The translations under genes and the position numbers were made by a program. A stretch of DNA of 37,826 nucleotides from Acidimicrobiaceae bacterium (GTDB taxonomy: Bacteria > Actinomycetota > Acidimicrobiia > Acidimicrobiales > Aldehydirespiratoraceae), in NCBI GenBank assembly GCA_026708645.1, contig JAPOUM010000015.1:1-37826 (forward strand). Reading direction: 5' to 3'. Shown piece by piece: positions 33,867-37,826 of this stretch. Under the pieces are notes generated by a model that was not told where the DNA came from, did no database searches, and worked only from the letters and a program-made list of their open reading frames with translations. Position 1 is the stretch's first letter; the number at the start of each line of letters is the position of its first letter.

Positions 33867-35258
33867 CTACCGCCTGACGCCGCCGACGGATTCGCCGCAG
33901 GCCCGGGACTCGAGAGCGACTTTGGCTGCGCCGATCACCGTGAAGGAGCCCGTCACGATCACCGCCGGGGGGTTCGCGGAGTCGGGCGCGGCGGCTTCGA
34001 GGACGCTCTCGGCGAGACGGAGGGCGCGTGCCAGCGCTGCGCCGACGTCGTCGATCGCCTCCGCGGGCGCGCCCATCGACTCGGCCGCGGCCGCTATCTC
34101 GGCTGCCGGCACGCCGCGGGCGGTGGGAGCGGTGCAACACAGCACCCGGTCGGCTTCGGCCGCCTCGAGACCTTCGAGCACGCCCGCGACATCGCGGCCC
34201 GACTGCATGCCCACCACCAAGAACCGCTCCCCGACAGGGCCGAAATCCTCTTTGAGCGTGGCCGCGGCGGCGCAGGCCCCGGCAGGGTTGTGAGCGCCGT
34301 CGAGCACCACCAGCGGTCCGGAGCGCCTCCCTCCGGCGGCAGCGCCCGCGGCGCCGACGATCTCGAAGCGTCCGGGCACCCGCACCCCGGCGAGGGCCGC
34401 CTCCACCACGTCATCGGGCAGCCGAGCCTCGAAGAAAGCCTCGACCGCGGCGACCGCCAGCGACGCGTTGTCGAGCTGATGGCGGCCGTGCAGCGACATC
34501 AGCACATCCTCGTGACAGCCGTAAGGCGTGCGGAGATCAGCCCGCCAGCGGTGCCCGGTCAACCGTCGGCGCTCGGCCGCGAAGTCACGGCCGCGCTCGA
34601 GCATCGCGCCGTGCGGCTCGGCGCGGAATATCTCACGCATGGCGGGGTCCGTCTCGCCGCACACCACCGTGGCGCCGGGCTTGATGATGCCGGCTTTCTC
34701 CTGGGCTATGGCACGGCGCCAGTCGCCGACGCCGTCGGTGTGGTCACGGGCCACATTGGTGATGGCGGCGACTTCGGCTTCCACGATGTTGGTGGCGTCG
34801 AAGCGGCCCAGCATCCCCACCTCGACCACCGCCACGTCCACAGCCACATCAGCGAAATGCTGCAACGCCGCCGCGGTCACCGTCTCGAACCAGGTGGCGC
34901 GCATTCGCAGATGCTCGACGAATCGGGCCACGTCGCCTATCGCTGCGCCGAAAGACTCCTCGTCGATGGGCTCGGAGTCGACGCTGAGGCGCTCGGTCGG
35001 CGACACCAGATGAGGGCTGGTGTAAGCGCCGACCCGCAGCCCCATCTCCTGGAGCAGCCGAGCCGCGACCCGCACCGTCGAGCCTTTGCCGTTGGTGCCC
35101 GTCACGTGAATCACGCGGTAGCAGCGCTGCGGGTCGCCCATCGCCTCGGTCAGGCGCCGCATCGAGTCGAGGCTCAGCCCGGCGACTCTTCCGGCCCGAG
35201 GGCGCGCCTCATGGTTGATCAGCGTGCTGAGATGGTCGAGGGCTGTTCGGTAGTCCAA
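33867..35258 (-). CDS. folC: Folylpolyglutamate synthase / dihydrofolate synthase
   Basis: A 463-residue Mur-ligase-family enzyme that adds glutamate to folates and may also make dihydrofolate. Seen are the P-loop HVTGTNGKGSTVRVAARLL, TSPHLVSPTERLSVD, VEVGMLGRFDATN, TNVARDHTDGVG and VVLDGAHNPAGACA. The start is TTG at 35258 with GAGGGG upstream. Its usual neighbour valS is missing here; clpX lies directly upstream instead. Confidence 0.95.
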   Translation of the reverse strand: MDYRTALDHLSTLINHEARPRAGRVAGLSLDSMRRLTEAMGDPQRCYRVIHVTGTNGKGSTVRVAARLLQEMGLRVGAYTSPHLVSPTERLSVDSEPIDEESFGAAIGDVARFVEHLRMRATWFETVTAAALQHFADVAVDVAVVEVGMLGRFDATNIVEAEVAAITNVARDHTDGVGDWRRAIAQEKAGIIKPGATVVCGETDPAMREIFRAEPHGAMLERGRDFAAERRRLTGHRWRADLRTPYGCHEDVLMSLHGRHQLDNASLAVAAVEAFFEARLPDDVVEAALAGVRVPGRFEIVGAAGAAAGGRRSGPLVVLDGAHNPAGACAAAATLKEDFGPVGERFLVVGMQSGRDVAGVLEGLEAAEADRVLCCTAPTARGVPAAEIAAAAESMGAPAEAIDDVGAALARALRLAESVLEAAAPDSANPPAVIVTGSFTVIGAAKVALESRACGESVGGVRR

Positions 35259-35282
35259 CGAAAAGCCCCTCGTGGTTTCCCC

Positions 35283-35326
35283 TCAGGTCTCAAGTGTTCA
35301 GGTCTCAAGTGTTCAGGTCTCAGGCG
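35283..35326. repeat. 15-bp tandem repeat between clpX and folC
   Basis: TCAGGTCTCAAGTGT at 35283-35297 and 35298-35312, then a third, diverged copy from 35313. It lies in the 148-bp gap between the clpX stop and folC start. No function is evident. Confidence 0.8.
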
Positions 35327-35406
35327 TCAGGCCGACGACTCGGATCGCGGGTCCGCGCAGCGCCGCTGTCGTCGGGCTGCGGCATGGCCGCGAGTTTCGC
35401 CGTCAG

Positions 35407-36681
35407 TTAGCTGGCACGCCGCGAGCGGGTGTCCTCGGAGTCGGCCTCAGCCAGCGGCACCAGAGTGGGATTGACGTTGCGGCGCACCGCTTCACGGTCG
35501 ATCACCACATCAGCGGCGTCGGTCTGGCCGGGCAGGTCGTACATGATGTCGAGAAGCACCTCTTCGAGCACCGCGCGCAGCCCGCGGGCACCTGAGGCGC
35601 GCTTGATCGCCTCGTCCGCGATCGCCTCGAGCGCGTCCTCGGTGAACTCCAGCTCGACGTTCTCGAATCGGAACATCTTCTGATACTGCTTCACCAGAGC
35701 GTTGCGCGGCTCCACCAGGATCCTCATCAGAGCCTCGCGCTCCAGTCCGCCGACCGAGCCCGTCACCGGCAGGCGTCCGATGAACTCCGGGATGAGCCCG
35801 TATTTGGCGAGGTCCTCAGGAAGCACCTCCGAGAATATGGCGCCCAGGTCTTTGTCCTGCGGTCGGCGTATGTCGGCGCCGAAACCGACCCCGCTGCCGC
35901 CGGTGCGACGCTCCACGATCTGCTCGATGCCTGCGAAGGCGCCGCCGCAGATGAACAGCACGTTGGTGGTGTCGATATGGATGAACTCCTGATGCGGGTG
36001 CTTGCGCCCGCCCTGGGGAGGCACCGAGGCGGAAGTGCCTTCCAGGATCTTGAGCAGAGCCTGCTGGACGCCTTCGCCCGACACGTCGCGGGTGATGGAA
36101 GGGTTCTCGCTCTTGCGGGCGATCTTGTCGATCTCGTCGATGTAGATGATGCCCTTCTCAGCTTTCTTGACGTCGTAGTCCGCTGCCTGGATCAGCTTCA
36201 GCAGGATGTTCTCGACGTCCTCGCCCACATATCCGGCCTCTGTGAGAGCGGTCGCGTCGGCTATCGCGAAAGGCACGTTGAGCATCCGGGCGAGGGTCTG
36301 CGCCATCAGCGTCTTGCCGCAGCCCGTGGGGCCGATCAGCAGGATGTTCGACTTCTGCAGCTCCACTTCGGGGTCTTGGCTCTCGCCGAGGCGCACACGC
36401 TTGTAATGGTTGTAGACCGCGACCGACAAGATGCGCTTGGCGCTCTCCTGCCCGACTATGTAGTCGTCGAGAAAGGCGTATATCTCACGAGGCGGCGGGA
36501 GCTCGCCGAAATCCTCCTCGGAGGACTCCGCCAGCTCCTCGTCGATGATCTCGTTGCACAAGTCGATGCACTCGTCGCAGATGTAGACGCCGGGGCCGGC
36601 GATGAGCTTCTTGACCTGCTTCTGCGACTTGCCGCAGAACGAGCATTTGAGAAGCTCGCCCCCCTCACCGAGCTTGGCCAC
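35407..36681 (-). CDS. clpX: ClpX, ATP-binding subunit of the Clp protease
   Basis: A 424-residue AAA+ unfoldase. The N-terminal zinc domain has two Cys pairs (CSFCGKS and [10 protein letters not shown]). Walker A GPTGCGKT, Walker [10 protein letters not shown], pore loop [10 protein letters not shown] and sensor 2 [10 protein letters not shown] are all present, together with the ClpP-contact loop in FIGRLPV and the following region. The start is GTG 36681 with GGGGGTGAG upstream. It feeds substrates to ClpP, encoded 92 bp upstream. Confidence 0.98.
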   Translation of the reverse strand: MAKLGEGGELLKCSFCGKSQKQVKKLIAGPGVYICDECIDLCNEIIDEELAESSEEDFGELPPPREIYAFLDDYIVGQESAKRILSVAVYNHYKRVRLGESQDPEVELQKSNILLIGPTGCGKTLMAQTLARMLNVPFAIADATALTEAGYVGEDVENILLKLIQAADYDVKKAEKGIIYIDEIDKIARKSENPSITRDVSGEGVQQALLKILEGTSASVPPQGGRKHPHQEFIHIDTTNVLFICGGAFAGIEQIVERRTGGSGVGFGADIRRPQDKDLGAIFSEVLPEDLAKYGLIPEFIGRLPVTGSVGGLEREALMRILVEPRNALVKQYQKMFRFENVELEFTEDALEAIADEAIKRASGARGLRAVLEEVLLDIMYDLPGQTDAADVVIDREAVRRNVNPTLVPLAEADSEDTRSRRAS

Positions 36682-36773
36682 AGCGGCTCACCCCCTGACC
36701 TCTGGATGCGCGCCCGAGGCAGATGCAAGCTGATGGCGTCGCTGATCCGTCATTCTGCTCATGTGTCCGCCGC

Positions 36774-37415
36774 TCAGCCGATCGCCCTGATGGCGCTGCT
36801 GTTGTCCACCACGTTACGCGCTCGGATCACCTCGTCGATGATTCCGTACTCCTGCGCCTGATCGGCGGTCATCACGAAGTCGCGGTCGGTGTCGGCGGCG
36901 ATCCGCTCGATGGGCTGGCCGGTGTGCTCGGAGAGAACGTCCTCCAGCGACTTCTTGAGCCTGGCCACCTCCGAGGCGATCCGCTCGATGTCGCTGGCGT
37001 CGCCGTGGGCGCCCGCATACGGCTGATGCAACAGGATCTTGGCGTGCGGCAGCGCCAAGCGCTTGCCTTTGGATCCGGCTGCCAGCAGAACCGCGGCCGC
37101 TGAAGCCGCCTGGCCGAAACAGATGGTGGTGATGTCGGGGCGGATGTACTGCATCGTGTCGTAGATGGCGAAGAGCGCATTGATGTCGCCGCCGGGGCTG
37201 TTGATGTAGAGGTTGATGTCCTTGTCGGGATCCTCGGATTCGAGGTGCAGCAGCTGCGCGCAGACCAGATTGGCCACCACGTCGTCTATGGGAGTGCCCA
37301 AGAAGATGATGTTCTCCTTGAGGAGCCGGCTGTAGAGGTCGAAAGCCCTTTCGCCGCGGTTGGTCTGCTCCACCACGGTGGGCACCAGATAGTTGCGAGG
37401 GTTGATCGTGCTCAT
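36774..37415 (-). CDS. clpP: ClpP, proteolytic subunit of the Clp protease
   Basis: A 213-residue serine protease from ATG 37415, with GGAAG upstream. It overlaps the trigger-factor stop (ATGA). The catalytic Ser105 lies in GQAASAAAV and His130 in [11 protein letters not shown]. The Asp is in TDRDFV, and the glycine-rich strand [10 protein letters not shown] is present. The usual Met after the catalytic Ser is Ala. A longer upstream frame belongs to the trigger-factor reading. Confidence 0.97.
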   Translation of the reverse strand: MSTINPRNYLVPTVVEQTNRGERAFDLYSRLLKENIIFLGTPIDDVVANLVCAQLLHLESEDPDKDINLYINSPGGDINALFAIYDTMQYIRPDITTICFGQAASAAAVLLAAGSKGKRLALPHAKILLHQPYAGAHGDASDIERIASEVARLKKSLEDVLSEHTGQPIERIAADTDRDFVMTADQAQEYGIIDEVIRARNVVDNSSAIRAIG

Positions 37416-37826
37416 GGATCTTCCTGTTCTGAGTCTTGCGATGCGGGGTCTTGCGGTGCGGGGTCTTGCTGCCCGGTTTCTCCGGCAGCTTCTTCTTCTT
37501 CTTCTTCGGCGAGGCGCAACAGATCCGGGTCGATGGCGTTGCCTTCGGGATCGAGCAGCTCGACGCGCTCGGTGATCCACTCCAGAGCGGCGCGCTTGGA
37601 AATCTGCGAACGCATCTCCGAGAGCCGCCCCGAGGATGCCAGCGTCTCGCGCAGGCTGTCGACCTGTTCTGAAGCCTGTTCCGAGGCGCCTGAGCCGTTC
37701 GGTGAGTCCGAAGCGTCCTGCCCGGAATCGGGGTCGGCGGCAACGCCCGCAGCGCCAGTGATGGCCTTCACCAGGCGCCGCAGTTCGACGTCCACCGCTT
37801 CGGAGTCCGCGTTCAGCCCCTCCGCT
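37412..37826 (-). CDS. tig: Trigger factor, C-terminal part (runs off the window)
   Basis: About 137 C-terminal residues of a ribosome-associated chaperone; the frame is open to the window edge. The call rests on position before clpP-clpX and on the end of the helical C-domain ([35 protein letters not shown]). The tail ([15 protein letters not shown] and repeats of QDPASQ type) is very acidic. Its stop overlaps the clpP start by 4 bp, so synthesis of chaperone and protease is coupled. The ribosome-binding and PPIase parts lie outside the window. Confidence 0.85.
   Translation of the reverse strand, partial: AEGLNADSEAVDVELRRLVKAITGAAGVAADPDSGQDASDSPNGSGASEQASEQVDSLRETLASSGRLSEMRSQISKRAALEWITERVELLDPEGNAIDPDLLRLAEEEEEEAAGETGQQDPAPQDPASQDSEQEDP

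Noticed and set aside
33864..35474. 536-residue plus-strand frame
   Set aside because: Antisense shadow of folC.

Overview
The window looks like a chromosomal segment of a high-GC Gram-positive bacterium (Actinomycetota). An acidimicrobial lineage is my best guess from gene order and codon bias, but I cannot prove it. Almost all genes lie on the minus strand. The right half is an ordinary housekeeping block. Read in transcription order it runs tig (partial), clpP, clpX, folC, ndk, mreB, mreC, mreD, PBP2 (mrdA), rodA, a remnant of a radical-SAM gene, RNase E/G, rplU, rpmA, obgE, proB. proA follows only after about 7 kb of inserted material (14.1-21.1 kb). That insert holds an AT-richer set of exported proteins (two paralogous lipoproteins, a broken metzincin peptidase, a secreted Cys-rich protein), plus-strand murJ and pspA, and a Fic-family protein. 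After proA come a MoxR-type AAA+ ATPase and a VWA (CoxE-like) protein.

The left 9.3 kb is an accessory, defence-type region. Its core is a type ISP (LlaBIII-like) single-chain restriction-modification gene on the minus strand: Mrr-like nuclease, superfamily-2 helicase, N6-adenine methyltransferase. It is interrupted by simple-sequence repeats and by an intact hicBA toxin-antitoxin pair. A separate reading frame at 1952-2647 encodes the C-terminal target-recognition domain of the same enzyme family. Further left are a carboxypeptidase-regulatory-like protein, a damaged PaREP1/HEPN-like gene, a hicB fragment and GC-rich minisatellites.

The most interesting find is at 3207-4104. The segment that normally joins methyltransferase to target-recognition domain is present seven times in tandem (M1-M7, about 40 codons each, diverged but each open and each with its own stop). 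Successive modules step through the three reading frames. A slippable repeat stands before module 1 ((AC)14), before module 3 (G11) and before module 5 (G13). By direct translation, every reading frame leaving each repeat is open until it enters a different module: the first repeat leads to M1, M2 or onward; the second to M3, M4 or onward; the third to M5, M6 or M7. Three repeats with three frames each can address exactly seven endings, and seven exist. A fourth tract (G11 on the coding strand at 7350-7360) sits in the helicase part and acts as an ordinary ON/OFF switch. In this sequence it is OFF; ten or thirteen G would restore one frame of about 1842 codons ending in M3. I read this as a phase-variable, frame-addressed cascade that chooses among seven C-termini of one restriction enzyme. 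I know of no described system of this form. The layout is seen in the sequence; the function is inference.
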